Part shown: positions 47,062 to 55,836 of the stretch, piece after piece
Layout of the letters: each line of letters begins with the position of its first letter
Numbering within the stretch: position 1 is the first letter of the stretch
NCBI RefSeq assembly: GCF_013401555.1
Contig: NZ_CP058552.1
Location: 7,378,001 to 7,442,000 of the forward strand
Length of the DNA: 64,000 bases
Reading direction: 5' to 3'
DNA from: Paenibacillus sp. E222
GTDB taxonomy: Bacteria > Bacillota > Bacilli > Paenibacillales > Paenibacillaceae
The notes under the pieces: generated by a model
The model's input: only the letters and a program-made list of their open reading frames with translations
What the model was told of the DNA's origin: nothing
Database searches by the model: none
Position numbers and translations under genes: made by a program

Positions 47062-47255
47062 AGCGAAAAAGTACGTAATAGCAATATTTCTCGAATAGAT
47101 ATTAACGTCTTTTCGTTATTTCAACTTAGTTAGAACCTTTACTCAATCGAATTTGCTTAAAATTCATTGCCAAAAGGTCACAAAAAGGACATTTTCGACA
47201 AATTCCGAGGTGCGAATCCCCCAGGAAAATCATGTGAGCTTGGCATTCGCACCTG
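47062..47255 (-). promoter_or_regulatory. Leader of CRISPR array 1
   Basis: An AT-rich 194-bp stretch between cas2 and the first repeat. It shares with leaders 2 and 3 the repeat-adjacent AGCGAAAAA-type start, a GCCAAAAGG block, TTTTCGACAA and an inverted pair GGTGCGAAT (47209-47217) / ATTCGCACC (47245-47253) with ATGTGAGC between the arms. It should contain the array promoter and the Cas1-Cas2 integration signals. Confidence 0.8.
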
Positions 47256-47546
47256 CTAAAGTATTAACGGATCACCCATATCATAGGAATCTTTGGCTCC
47301 CACATGTTGGACTTTACTTTTGTAATTATCGCCTAAGTTGTAGAATCGAAGACTATCTGTATCCTTATCAATCAATTCTTCCAGTTCGAATCTTAATCGT
47401 CTAAACTGGGCAGCGTCCAGTATACATTCAAATACTGAGTTCTGCACTCGCTGACCGTGATCCACACACTTTTTAGCCACTTTAGATAGCCTTCTTCGAC
47501 CTTCACTATCTATTGTGCTCACATCATACGTAATTAAAATAAGCAA
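47256..47546 (-). CDS. cas2: CRISPR-associated endoribonuclease/integration protein Cas2
   Basis: A 96-residue ferredoxin-fold Cas2 of type I-C: beta-1 LILITYDVS with the metal-binding Asp, GRRRLSKVAKKCVDHGQRVQNSVFEC and the SLRFYNLG beta strand. It bridges two Cas1 dimers in the spacer-acquisition complex. The frame starts at TTG; an ATG three bases upstream is out of frame. It is the last cas gene, nine bases after cas1, and abuts the leader of array 1. Confidence 0.95.
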   Translation of the reverse strand: MLILITYDVSTIDSEGRRRLSKVAKKCVDHGQRVQNSVFECILDAAQFRRLRFELEELIDKDTDSLRFYNLGDNYKSKVQHVGAKDSYDMGDPLIL

Positions 47547-47555
47547 TCATCACAC

Positions 47556-48587
47556 CTACTTCCACAGAAACGGAGGATATTCATCCAGATCCCCACGTAT
47601 ATATCTTGCCAGTAGTAACGCTTGAGTGTATGGTACAAGACCCCAAGGTATTTTTTCATTCAAATACGGATGCATAATCTTGTCCTGTTTACGATCTTGC
47701 CACGCTTTTAACACTTTCTTTCGTGTTTCATCATCCATAATGACTGCAAGATTTTCTTTTACATAAAAGCCTTTATCGTTAATCACTTTTTTATTAATAA
47801 GAGAGAGCACAAAACGGTCTGCGTACACTCCCCGAAGTTCCTCCATCATATCCAGTGCAAGAGAAGCTCTGCCAGGACGATCCCGGTGCAAAAAACCAAC
47901 ATATGCATCAAGTCCGACAGATTCAAGTGCAGACTTCATATCATTAGCGAGCAAGGTATAGGCAAAGGATAATAATGCATTCACTTTATCTAAGGGAGGA
48001 CGGCGACTGCGTCCGTAAAAGTAAAATGACTCCTTTTGCTGTAGGATCAGATCATCGAAAACGGAGTTATATTGAACAGCGGCAGAGCCTTCCAAACCAC
48101 GCAATATGTCCAATTGTTCTACATCGCGTAACAGCTTCATCGTTTCTCCTAGCGACTCCGTGACCTTCTTGATTCGTTCTGTGTCGATACGTAGTGCATA
48201 ATCTCGTGTGGCACGTTCCAGAATCCACTTGTTGTTGTATAACTTCCCTGTAATCATATTACGAGCAACCCGCGCACTGCGCACCTCATCGTCCGAGATA
48301 CGGTACTGCTCCTTCCGCAATACAACATTTCCTCGATCCTCACCAATGACCCGTGCGAGGAATCGCCCTGTTCGTGTCATAAACGTCAAACTAACATTCC
48401 GAGACGCACAAGCCCCCATCAGTGCTGGACTTACTCCAGCATAGCCAAAGGTGCATACGGCCTCCAGATTATGTAGGGGATAGCGAGCAAGAATTTCCTC
48501 CTCCTGCTTCACCACAATGTTTTCTCCATCCAGTGCCAGGTATGTATCAGGCAATGTTACAAATAAGGTGTTCAGCAGCTTTTTCAT
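47556..48587 (-). CDS. cas1: Type I-C CRISPR-associated integrase Cas1
   Basis: A 343-residue Cas1 with an N-terminal beta domain (NTLFVTLPDTYLALDGENI) and a C-terminal helical catalytic domain. The metal ligands can be placed in LRGLEGSAAVQYNSVF (Glu), YVGFLHRDRPGRASLALD (His) and LDMMEELR (Asp/Glu). The KKLLNTLFVT start and length are those of Cas1c. With Cas2 it integrates new spacers at the leader-repeat junction. The start overlaps cas4 by four bases. Confidence 0.96.
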   Translation of the reverse strand: MKKLLNTLFVTLPDTYLALDGENIVVKQEEEILARYPLHNLEAVCTFGYAGVSPALMGACASRNVSLTFMTRTGRFLARVIGEDRGNVVLRKEQYRISDDEVRSARVARNMITGKLYNNKWILERATRDYALRIDTERIKKVTESLGETMKLLRDVEQLDILRGLEGSAAVQYNSVFDDLILQQKESFYFYGRSRRPPLDKVNALLSFAYTLLANDMKSALESVGLDAYVGFLHRDRPGRASLALDMMEELRGVYADRFVLSLINKKVINDKGFYVKENLAVIMDDETRKKVLKAWQDRKQDKIMHPYLNEKIPWGLVPYTQALLLARYIRGDLDEYPPFLWK

Positions 48588-49243
48588 TCATTCAACCTGC
48601 TTTCGATGTAACTTGAAACAGAGCGTTTGTTCAAGATATCAGGCACACATATGTTGTTCAAAGAACAACTTAGGCAGTGTGGTCCTGCTTTGGCTTTGGG
48701 GGTGTGGTTCCGTTCAAAGTAATGTCTCATCTCTTCAATACTTGCCCTCACACGTTCCCGGTCTGCCGTAGTAATAACTACTTCTACCCGATGCTTAATC
48801 TCGTCATAATAAAAATAGGCCTTGTTAATATCACATACGAGCATCTCTTCCAGACACATGACTTGTGCTACCAATTGGGCGTGATCGGAATCATTTCGTT
48901 TGGGTTTGCCACGTTTATATTCAACAGGAAAAGGAAGGTATAACCCTTCCTCCCCTGCAAGCGGAACTCCAGCCGGATCACGAATGAATTCAACTACGTC
49001 ACAGATACCTGTGATGCCAAGTTCTCTCGATTGTACCGGAAGTGCACGAACCACCAATTTATCTCCTCGTTTTTCACGAAGCGCTGGTTGATCTGCCTTT
49101 CGATGCAAATGATCTCCCTCAATGGTACGCACATTATCTTCCCACTGTTGTTCAATATGAATTAATGCCCACTGCCTTCTACAAAAGTTAAAATGCTGAA
49201 TACCCGAAAGCAGCAGATAATCCTCTTCGTTATAGTCCTTCAT
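48584..49243 (-). CDS. cas4: CRISPR-associated exonuclease Cas4
   Basis: A 219-residue RecB-like nuclease: iron-sulfur cysteines in FNFCRRQW at the N-terminus and CLSCSLNNIC at the C-terminus, with the catalytic DVVEF and PVEYKRGKP (Asp, Glu-x-Lys) motifs between. Cas4 trims prespacers and helps select PAM-bearing ones, acting with Cas1 in type I-C. It overlaps cas7 by 14 bp and cas1 by four. Confidence 0.95.
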   Translation of the reverse strand: MKDYNEEDYLLLSGIQHFNFCRRQWALIHIEQQWEDNVRTIEGDHLHRKADQPALREKRGDKLVVRALPVQSRELGITGICDVVEFIRDPAGVPLAGEEGLYLPFPVEYKRGKPKRNDSDHAQLVAQVMCLEEMLVCDINKAYFYYDEIKHRVEVVITTADRERVRASIEEMRHYFERNHTPKAKAGPHCLSCSLNNICVPDILNKRSVSSYIESRLNE

Positions 49244-50105
49244 ATTCTTGGACTTCTAATCCATCGAGCTGCTGAATATCATAGGTATAACGTGCATAAG
49301 TGTTTTTCTCAGCCTCGGTGACTTCCAGATTCTCTTCTATGACCAATGAACGATGTACCTTTGCAGAAGAGTATTGTCCCAGCTTAGATTTGTGCTCCCA
49401 CCAGTACAGCTTGTGTACCTCCATGCTTCCGTCAGGACGAGCAGAGGATGTATCGTTGGCGAACAATGTGCGAAGCGCCTCCCTCAACTTTTCCGCATCC
49501 TCATATGTAAATCCAGTCTTCTCTGCAAGTTGTGTGTTGATGCTGCCATAGATCACGTATACGCCAAATTCGACACGGTGTTTCATACCCATGGTGTCCG
49601 AGCCACGTTTGTCTGGATCTTTGGGAGAGGTAACAGAGTTGACGCTTTTCGTAATTTGCATGCTGCTAATATCGATCCGATCCTGACTTACCGCAGTATG
49701 AATAGATACCGGACCACGAATACCTACCGACACATCTGTTCCGCTAAAAGCAAAAACCTGCCCGAAGCTGCGTACATCTATCCAAGACTGGCATGCCGCA
49801 TCTGCATATAATTCCTTATTGGCTTTTTTACCCTTAGCGTGTTCCTGTACGGCTTCATTAGCATCGACTCGATCCTTGATCGAACGGTGCCCATCATCCC
49901 GACGATCATCGGATTGCACCAGTATTGACTCGCCCATATCTTGTAGACGGTTGCGCAGCTTGCGCTTGATGCAAACGTCGGAAATCTCTCCGTAACCATC
50001 ATAATTCTGACGTGGACGGTTCCCGTTCAGCGGGTCACCATTCGGATTGGCATTGCGGACAGAGACTACGACAGCAAAATCAATTTTACGATCCAATACG
50101 CTCAT
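49230..50105 (-). CDS. cas7: Type I-C Cascade backbone protein Cas7 (Csd2)
   Basis: A 291-residue RAMP protein of the Csd2 type, recognised by VSVRNANPNGDPLNGNRPR at the N-terminus, SFGQVFAF and the QITKSVNS segment. Several copies coat the crRNA spacer in Cascade. The ATG follows the cas8c stop without any spacer, so translation is coupled. Confidence 0.96.
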   Translation of the reverse strand: MSVLDRKIDFAVVVSVRNANPNGDPLNGNRPRQNYDGYGEISDVCIKRKLRNRLQDMGESILVQSDDRRDDGHRSIKDRVDANEAVQEHAKGKKANKELYADAACQSWIDVRSFGQVFAFSGTDVSVGIRGPVSIHTAVSQDRIDISSMQITKSVNSVTSPKDPDKRGSDTMGMKHRVEFGVYVIYGSINTQLAEKTGFTYEDAEKLREALRTLFANDTSSARPDGSMEVHKLYWWEHKSKLGQYSSAKVHRSLVIEENLEVTEAEKNTYARYTYDIQQLDGLEVQEYEGL

Positions 50106-50522
50106 TCAATTTTCCTCCTGTGTATCGTTATCTTCACCTTGTTGTGTGTCTGATGTACCCGTCGCTTCCTTGGCTTTTTTACTGGTGTACAGATCGTTAC
50201 GCTGGCTGTAAAAGCCAAGCAAATACAACCCAGTTAGCGGTTTGTCTGTGTAATCTTCCAGGTTGAGCATCGCACCTACCTCATCTAGCAAACTGTTGTA
50301 GTATCTTGCATCCGTACCCATTTTAGCTTGATAAGGTTGTAAGTTCGACTGAATAATACTCCAGGTACGTCCTGGACGTTGGGCAAAAGCATTCATGTAA
50401 CGAATCGCATTGCTGGCCCGTTTCTCTTCTCGTCCCAGCGCTCTTCGTTCCAGCACATCGGCAATCGCCAGCATCCGTCCAAACAAATAACTGCGATCCG
50501 TCGTTTCCGTGTTCAAACCCAC
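50106..50522 (-). CDS. cas11: Internal ORF for the small subunit Cas11c within cas8c
   Basis: Inside cas8c, an in-frame GTG (codon 534) stands eight bases after AAGGAGG, an ideal ribosome site in the middle of a coding region. Translation from there gives 138 residues covering the helical C-terminal domain ([51 protein letters not shown]). Type I-C systems are known to make Cas11 from an internal start in cas8c, and length and position agree. Two to four copies would form the inner belly of Cascade. Confidence 0.7.
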   Translation of the reverse strand: MGLNTETTDRSYLFGRMLAIADVLERRALGREEKRASNAIRYMNAFAQRPGRTWSIIQSNLQPYQAKMGTDARYYNSLLDEVGAMLNLEDYTDKPLTGLYLLGFYSQRNDLYTSKKAKEATGTSDTQQGEDNDTQEEN

Positions 50523-52121
50523 ATCGAAGCCCTCCTTCTCATTCTCCTTATTCACCAAGGCACAAGCGATGCTCAGCGTCTTCTCCCATTCCCATGTTTC
50601 CATCCCAACCGGGTTTGATGCACGCTGTACAGCACTTCGCACGATATCACGAGGCAACTCACGTCCTACTTCTATAATACATGGCAGGATTCGCTCCATC
50701 AGACCTTTGACCAGTTTGTCGCTCGCTCTAGGTCCGTATGCCGCAAACGCAATATCTCTTGTCGCAGGTGCCCCGGTAAAGGTCGTCCAGTGGTTGTCCT
50801 TGTCCTTCCGGTACCGATGTTGCCAGTAACAACTCGTATGCCACTTTTCCAATCGATCGAGGTAATCCTCATGATTCAAATCCTGATAGTACGTGATCGA
50901 CATTCGACCTGGCGTCGCCGCGTCCAGCACCATAATCGTGATATGGGCGTAATGCTCACCATCATAACGGTATCCGTCAATGGCTTTCTTAATCTCTCGC
51001 GCAAAAGCTTTGGACGTTGTATCGCCTGCCGGTGCAGGATTTCCAGAGTTGGACGAATTATCTCCGTAGGCATCCACATCGAAATCCTCTTCAAACTCGC
51101 GATCTTCGTCATAATCCTCCAACTCTTGGGCAGCTTCCCTCAATTCCAATGCATCCTGATGAGGTTCCGGCAAGTCCAGCCGCTGGTTTCCCCATACGAC
51201 AAACACTTTACCGTCAATCGTAATGCCTTGCCTGTCAATCAGCCATTTAAGCGCATTATGTCCCTTTTGTGATGCCATGTAACTGACGGATGCAGCCTCA
51301 CGACTGGTTCGAAACCTTCCACGATACGTAAATCCTACCGAGTCATTCGCCGAAATCAGCTTAGATTTGTCGCCAGAATGCCGAATTCGGGAGGTATGTT
51401 TATCGGCAACAGGCAATATTTCTCCCGTCACATAACAGATATCCATGTCCACAAGACTACTCTCATAAAACTGAACAAATAACTGTTGTACCTCTATATC
51501 TCGCCACAGTCTCGCCTCTGGGTCACCCGGAATGTTGACAGCGAACCGCACAAACGCGCTGCTCTGATCAGATGCCAGCACATTGAAGATCGGCGGTTTT
51601 TCACTCGCTTCCTGACTTGGGGCCGGAGCCCACTTATCCCGCAGCTTCCCCTGTTCATCAACATGCAGGATACCTTCGGCAACGAGATCAGCAATCAAAG
51701 TTCCTTTGCGGACATATTCATACACGCTCTGCACTTTTTCATGGGAGTAGGACGAATCGCACCAAGCCTTCAATTGAGCCAGATAATCCTCGTAAGGCGT
51801 GCCTTTCACATCACCGCAGAACTGAACAAAATCCCCAGCCACATACAACAACTTGTCAAAAAGCGGATATGGCACCGGAGCGCTTGTCCTGCTGGCCGCA
51901 GCTTCGGTACACGGAATGATCGTGCTGCCCTCTACCTTGTCTCGAACGTAGGCGGTGGAGAAGTTTCCTTTCCCATCCAAATGCACTTCGATATGTGCAG
52001 TCTGCGTTGTATGAGAGACTGGGATCAGGGCGTATTCGCGCCCATTCTTTTTTGTTTCGAATCGTCCTACTGACAATATGTTGTTATTGTAGGTTTGCGT
52101 CAGATTCGCCAGCCAGCTCAT
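50106..52121 (-). CDS. cas8c: Type I-C Cascade large subunit Cas8c (Csd1)
   Basis: A 671-residue Cas8c/Csd1. N-terminal [16 protein letters not shown] and the central VGFTYRGRF and FVVWGNQ segments are characteristic of Csd1; the C-terminus is the Cas11-like helical domain. Cas8c recognises the PAM and recruits Cas3 in the I-C Cascade. It is somewhat longer than many homologues because of an Asp/Glu-rich linker (about 335-370, [20 protein letters not shown]) and an acidic tail. The start overlaps cas5c by four bases. Confidence 0.95.
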   Translation of the reverse strand: MSWLANLTQTYNNNILSVGRFETKKNGREYALIPVSHTTQTAHIEVHLDGKGNFSTAYVRDKVEGSTIIPCTEAAASRTSAPVPYPLFDKLLYVAGDFVQFCGDVKGTPYEDYLAQLKAWCDSSYSHEKVQSVYEYVRKGTLIADLVAEGILHVDEQGKLRDKWAPAPSQEASEKPPIFNVLASDQSSAFVRFAVNIPGDPEARLWRDIEVQQLFVQFYESSLVDMDICYVTGEILPVADKHTSRIRHSGDKSKLISANDSVGFTYRGRFRTSREAASVSYMASQKGHNALKWLIDRQGITIDGKVFVVWGNQRLDLPEPHQDALELREAAQELEDYDEDREFEEDFDVDAYGDNSSNSGNPAPAGDTTSKAFAREIKKAIDGYRYDGEHYAHITIMVLDAATPGRMSITYYQDLNHEDYLDRLEKWHTSCYWQHRYRKDKDNHWTTFTGAPATRDIAFAAYGPRASDKLVKGLMERILPCIIEVGRELPRDIVRSAVQRASNPVGMETWEWEKTLSIACALVNKENEKEGFDVGLNTETTDRSYLFGRMLAIADVLERRALGREEKRASNAIRYMNAFAQRPGRTWSIIQSNLQPYQAKMGTDARYYNSLLDEVGAMLNLEDYTDKPLTGLYLLGFYSQRNDLYTSKKAKEATGTSDTQQGEDNDTQEEN

Positions 52122-52840
52122 ACCGTATCACGCCCCTCAAACCATTCGTCATGCAACTCATCCACAGATTTCATGTTATCTGTGTGGAATGCTTTGGATG
52201 TGCCTTCCCCTATACTACGCACCAACGTGCACTCCTCGGGACGATCGAAACGAATAATGCCGTTATACATCTTGGCCCGCCACAATCGCACTTCCCGCTC
52301 ATTGCGCCCTGTCTCATCCGGGTAGTTCATACCATGCACCATCGTTCCAAAATCAATCTCTGGCACCTTGTCGTACGCGCCTTCTCCTTCGCCGAATAGA
52401 CAAGGCTCCACATATGCCTGACATTCGCGAGTTCCGAGAAAAATATCTCTGCGTCCACCGACGTTCACCGCTCGCTTGGCGATATTATGGTGTTTGTGCT
52501 CATTTCGGTCGTAGGCCAAGTCTTCCCGATGGGGATTGAACCTGAAATGAGCTTTGACCTGATAACATACGTCTTTCAAATATGTATAATAGGCCAGCGT
52601 ATTTCCACCATTGTATTCGATAGGGCGCATCCCTTTGGACTCGGTCTGGATTGGCTTCACGATTCGAACCTCATCCACGAACCAGATAATGGTTGGTTTC
52701 CAGTAGATGGATTCTACGATCCCTTTCAGCGCTTGATATGTCGGTACCTGATAGCTAAATTTCTCGCCTCCCAGCTTCGTCATCGGATCGGTAAACAACG
52801 CATAGTTGCCATATACTTTGAATTCAATCTGGTTCCGCAT
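52118..52840 (-). CDS. cas5c: Type I-C crRNA-processing protein Cas5c (Csd5)
   Basis: A 240-residue RAMP protein with the Cas5 N-terminus ([15 protein letters not shown]), the Gly-rich turn [17 protein letters not shown], and HRANR-like basic segments. In type I-C, which lacks Cas6, Cas5c cuts the pre-crRNA and caps the 5' handle in Cascade. AAGGAGGATTATGCA precedes the ATG. A 95-bp gap with a hairpin separates it from the small gene upstream. Confidence 0.95.
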   Translation of the reverse strand: MRNQIEFKVYGNYALFTDPMTKLGGEKFSYQVPTYQALKGIVESIYWKPTIIWFVDEVRIVKPIQTESKGMRPIEYNGGNTLAYYTYLKDVCYQVKAHFRFNPHREDLAYDRNEHKHHNIAKRAVNVGGRRDIFLGTRECQAYVEPCLFGEGEGAYDKVPEIDFGTMVHGMNYPDETGRNEREVRLWRAKMYNGIIRFDRPEECTLVRSIGEGTSKAFHTDNMKSVDELHDEWFEGRDTV

Positions 52841-52879
52841 TGCATAATCCTCCTTTCTGGATAAACGTTGGTGAAGCTT

Positions 52880-52908
52880 CGGGGAGAAACAAATTATGCT
52901 GCTCCCCG
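52880..52908 (-). other. Hairpin between the small ORF and cas5c
   Basis: CGGGGAG (52880-52886) pairs with CTCCCCG (52902-52908) around a 15-base loop. No T tract follows on the minus strand, so it is more likely an mRNA processing, stability or attenuation structure than a full terminator. Confidence 0.4.
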
Positions 52909-52935
52909 TTGCCCAAAGCAGTGTATCAATCTTTT

Positions 52936-53139
52936 TTAATGTTTAAAACACCAGTTGATTTTAACCTCAATTTTTGTGTTACCAGACACCGCACATATAG
53001 CCTTGAATAGTTCAGGAATCATCATTTCGCTTGTTACATGGCTGTTAAAAATTTTTGATGATTCAAGAATCTCGTTTCCTGTGTTACATTCCGTTCTGAA
53101 GAAAAGTTTCCCACGACTGGTGCTTTTGGTAAATATCAT
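52936..53139 (-). CDS. Small unrecognised protein between cas3 and cas5c
   Basis: A 67-residue ORF with a textbook ribosome site (GGGAGGTGAGTAAG before the ATG at 53139); the open frame continues upstream, but this start is clear. The product is basic to neutral and soluble-looking, with beta-type ends ([24 protein letters not shown]) and a helical middle ([17 protein letters not shown]). I do not recognise a family; it is not a standard type I-C component. It heads the cas5c-8c-7-4-1-2 gene set, and a PAM-bearing match to a crRNA-like guide (53314 onward) lies 62 bp upstream of its start. It could be a Cascade-repressed toxin (CreT-like), an accessory or regulatory Cas protein, or a passenger. 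Confidence 0.6.
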   Translation of the reverse strand: MIFTKSTSRGKLFFRTECNTGNEILESSKIFNSHVTSEMMIPELFKAICAVSGNTKIEVKINWCFKH

Positions 53140-53197
53140 CTTACTCACCTCCCATCGTATATAACCCATCCTATGTTCAAACACATAGTTTAATTAC

Positions 53198-53234
53198 TTC
53201 GTGTGTTTTAAAAGATTGAATGTAAAATTTATCT
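53198..53234 (+). promoter_or_regulatory. PAM plus partial protospacer for the crRNA-like guide
   Basis: TTC (53198-53200), the usual type I-C PAM, is followed by GTGTGTTTTAA, which equals guide positions 1-11 except position 6. Beyond position 11 the match is lost. Type I guides flip out every sixth base, so this is a complete seed match followed by mismatches. The site lies in the upstream region of the small ORF and cas5c, where bound Cascade would block initiation or elongation without strong cleavage. The exact promoter boxes for the leftward transcript were not identified with confidence. Confidence 0.65.
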
Positions 53235-53288
53235 GTCCATATATTTATGTTACACTCTAAGCGGTTACTACTAATTCAGACTCTAATT

Positions 53289-53362
53289 GTCGCTACTAAG
53301 CGCGGATTGAAAAGTGTGGTTTAATGATTGGAGACTCGCCTTTGGCGAGTTTTCTCTCTTTA
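53289..53362 (+). ncRNA. CreA/CreR-like crRNA-like RNA (single degenerate repeat + guide + terminator)
   Basis: GTCGC (53289-53293), a six-base loop, then GCGCGGATTGAAAA (53300-53313) reproduces the two ends of the type I-C repeat while the internal stem-loop is shortened. A guide begins at 53314 with GTGTGGTTTAATGATTGG. It runs into an intrinsic terminator (ACTCGCC/GGCGAGT, 53334-53350, then TTTCTCTCTTT). A possible extended -10 (TGTTACACT, 53248-53256) lies upstream. The unit is on the plus strand, opposite to the cas genes and convergent with cas3. The guide's seed matches the PAM-flanked site at 53198. Known CreA and CreR RNAs have this design: repeat-like handle, partial target match, target in a cas or toxin promoter. 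Confidence 0.7.
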
Positions 53363-53376
53363 ACGAGTCATACGTT

Positions 53377-55836
53377 CTATAAAACCAGGCTCTCCCACTC
53401 TCCATTGCCCTCCAGATGCATACCGAACTTTTTCGAGTATGCCGTATCCCTTAATGCAAAGGCTTGTCCGTTTAGCAATGAAATAATCTCATCATTTTGG
53501 CTAAGTATCTTCATTTCATGCTCGTACACATTCACGGTATATTGCTGTGCTTGGCGCAATAGATCGCTAAGCTCACCCGGGCCTAATTGACCGTTCAGGT
53601 CTGTAATTAGTTCGCGGCCTATCTCATCATAAGGAACGATAACTGGTGTTGCTTTCAACGTGATGACTTCAAAATACTTCTCAACTGTTGCAATAGCAGA
53701 CTTGTTAACTAGTTCAGGTAAATGACCATGTTTCTGTTTATATCCGTCGATGTTGTATGAATTACGGTTCATCAGATCGAACAGATTTTGCTCCAATTTC
53801 GGCACTGGATAATGCACTTTCTCCCCAATGCCATGATAGTAATACTTGAAGTAACAAGTCATCGCCTCTGCCGATAACAAACTACCGCCCAACGCTTCTG
53901 GGTCATCTGCGAATTCTCTCAATACCCGTTCCGTCATCTCTGCACCAAGCTTAATTTCTCGCAAATGCTTCAAATTTTCATCAGCCGACCGAATAATATA
54001 TACATCCCGCAGTGGCACTTCCCGGTGGCGGTTGCACCTCCCCGCTGCCTGCGCTATGGAGTCCAGTCCGGCGAGCGAGCGTATCACACACTGAAAGCTG
54101 ATATCCACCCCCGCCTCAATGAGTTGTGTACTGACGCAAATAACGCGATCTCCATCTTCCAGTCCGGTAATAAGCCCAGCGAGCATTTCTTTCCGATGAG
54201 CCGCACACATGTTGGTACTCAGATGCACAAGTCGAATGTTCTCCGTCTCCACCCATTCGGATTCATTCAACTCGCGATACAATTTACGCACAGCCGACTT
54301 TGTGTTCAATATGACCAGCACGCTGTCCACTTTGTTCATCTGTTCTTGTACAAAAGCAGCCAGCTCCTCTGCCACCCACCCCGCAGGGGCTTGAGAAGTC
54401 AAATCATGAATGTCCACCCGCCTGAAGGCATCGCCCACATGGCGTAGATCACTTACGATCTCCGCATCATTTGACAGTCGTAGCTTCTGTGGCACCTCAT
54501 GTAACGCAGGCTGGGTAGCCGTGCATAGCAGCAGACTGGACTTACCGAAAATACGCAGAAAATTGAGTGCTTCGTTAAAGAGGGAAATACAATACACAGG
54601 CACTGACTGTACTTCGTCAAAGACTATGACTGCGTTGGATAGCTGATGTAATCTGCGCACATTGCGAGTTCCCTTGGCATAAAACGTATTCAAAAACTGT
54701 ACCATCGTTGTGAAAATAATCGGGCGATCCCAATGATCCCGCGCCAGCTTCAATTGTTTGCGTTTCATATCATAACGTTCGCCATCTTCATCGTCTTGTC
54801 GTTCATCATCCTGGTTATCTACCACATTGGAATGGTGTTCCAGAATCATACCTTCCTCATCATCTTCCCCCAGCAAAATACGGCGGATCTCCGCAGCATT
54901 TTGTTCGATTATGGTGGTATACGGTACAACGTAAATAATGCGTTGCTTGCCGTGTTCCAGCGCGTGTCTTAGCGCATAACGCATACTCGCAAGCGTCTTG
55001 CCTCCACCTGTGGGAATAGACAAGGAGTAAATGCCCGACTCACGAAATGCAAACTGTTCGCATTGATTGGACATCTCCTGACGCAACGCCTGAATCGGAT
55101 TAGTTGAGTCTGCATTCAAGCTTATCTTATGAAGATGGTTCATAAGTGCATCGTAACTCTTTTGAAAAAAAGGCTTGTAATCTGGCACCTCAGCCGGAGG
55201 CTCGTCCTCTTCAAACTCACGGGTGTTACTTCGGTCAGCATCGATCAGACAACTAAATATGTATTTCGTCATGAGTGACGCCGTAATCAGCGGCAATCCA
55301 TGATGTTTAGCTTTACGATAAAAATTCTTCCATTCTTCGACGGCTTGAGCAAATAAATGGTCAAGCTCTTCCGTTGTTACATGCTGATGAAATTGTTGCT
55401 TAGCTTGCTCATAATGAGGCAGAGCATTATCCTGGACACGTTTCAGATAAGGAGATTCCCGATCCGGTGATACATAATCCCGCAATCCCTGATGGTGTGA
55501 GATGATGCAATTCGCCAGCCATTCTGCTGTCATCCGGCTTGGTACCTTCTGGTCAGGTCCACCATACCGTTGATGCAACAGCCTTCCCCCTGCTGTAGAA
55601 TGATCCACCGATCCCCTACGAGGGGCCTGATCCGATTGGGCAACGGCAAGCTGGATATAGTTTTTGAATTCATCGGTGAACTTGCCCATATCATGTAGTA
55701 ATCCTGCCAACGCTGCCAGATGTTCCACGTCCATTTTGGCCCCCGCTCGTCCACTGCCTCTGCTTACCTCCAGCAAATGCTCGATCACCGTCTGAATTGC
55801 CCAGTCCTTGACTCGTATATGCGCAATGTAGGTCAC
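53377..55836 (-). CDS. cas3: CRISPR-associated helicase-nuclease Cas3
   Basis: About 819 residues. An N-terminal HD nuclease domain (HEALAGLLHDMGK-type motif LAGLLHDMGKF near residue 45) is followed by a superfamily 2 helicase: Walker A IPTGGGKT, motif II VFDEVQSV, motif III LLCTATQPAL, and motif VI QAAGRCNRHREV. Cas3 unwinds and degrades DNA marked by Cascade. The frame is open to an ATG at 55851, but GAGGGGG six bases before a GTG at 55836 makes the GTG the likely start. It is the first cas gene; a 237-bp gap holding the crRNA-like RNA separates it from the small ORF. Confidence 0.95.
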   Translation of the reverse strand: MTYIAHIRVKDWAIQTVIEHLLEVSRGSGRAGAKMDVEHLAALAGLLHDMGKFTDEFKNYIQLAVAQSDQAPRRGSVDHSTAGGRLLHQRYGGPDQKVPSRMTAEWLANCIISHHQGLRDYVSPDRESPYLKRVQDNALPHYEQAKQQFHQHVTTEELDHLFAQAVEEWKNFYRKAKHHGLPLITASLMTKYIFSCLIDADRSNTREFEEDEPPAEVPDYKPFFQKSYDALMNHLHKISLNADSTNPIQALRQEMSNQCEQFAFRESGIYSLSIPTGGGKTLASMRYALRHALEHGKQRIIYVVPYTTIIEQNAAEIRRILLGEDDEEGMILEHHSNVVDNQDDERQDDEDGERYDMKRKQLKLARDHWDRPIIFTTMVQFLNTFYAKGTRNVRRLHQLSNAVIVFDEVQSVPVYCISLFNEALNFLRIFGKSSLLLCTATQPALHEVPQKLRLSNDAEIVSDLRHVGDAFRRVDIHDLTSQAPAGWVAEELAAFVQEQMNKVDSVLVILNTKSAVRKLYRELNESEWVETENIRLVHLSTNMCAAHRKEMLAGLITGLEDGDRVICVSTQLIEAGVDISFQCVIRSLAGLDSIAQAAGRCNRHREVPLRDVYIIRSADENLKHLREIKLGAEMTERVLREFADDPEALGGSLLSAEAMTCYFKYYYHGIGEKVHYPVPKLEQNLFDLMNRNSYNIDGYKQKHGHLPELVNKSAIATVEKYFEVITLKATPVIVPYDEIGRELITDLNGQLGPGELSDLLRQAQQYTVNVYEHEMKILSQNDEIISLLNGQAFALRDTAYSKKFGMHLEGNGEWESLVL

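Noticed and set aside
43454..47133. Many open frames of 60-156 codons with FNPRTPYRV, THSIQSAT or SHSVWSAWIEI motifs
   Set aside because: They are six-frame translations of the CRISPR repeats; the same applies to arrays 2 and 3.
52955..53164. Plus-strand 69-codon hydrophobic frame opposite the small ORF
   Set aside because: No ribosome site, and the minus-strand ORF has an excellent one; a membrane-toxin reading cannot be fully excluded but is less supported.
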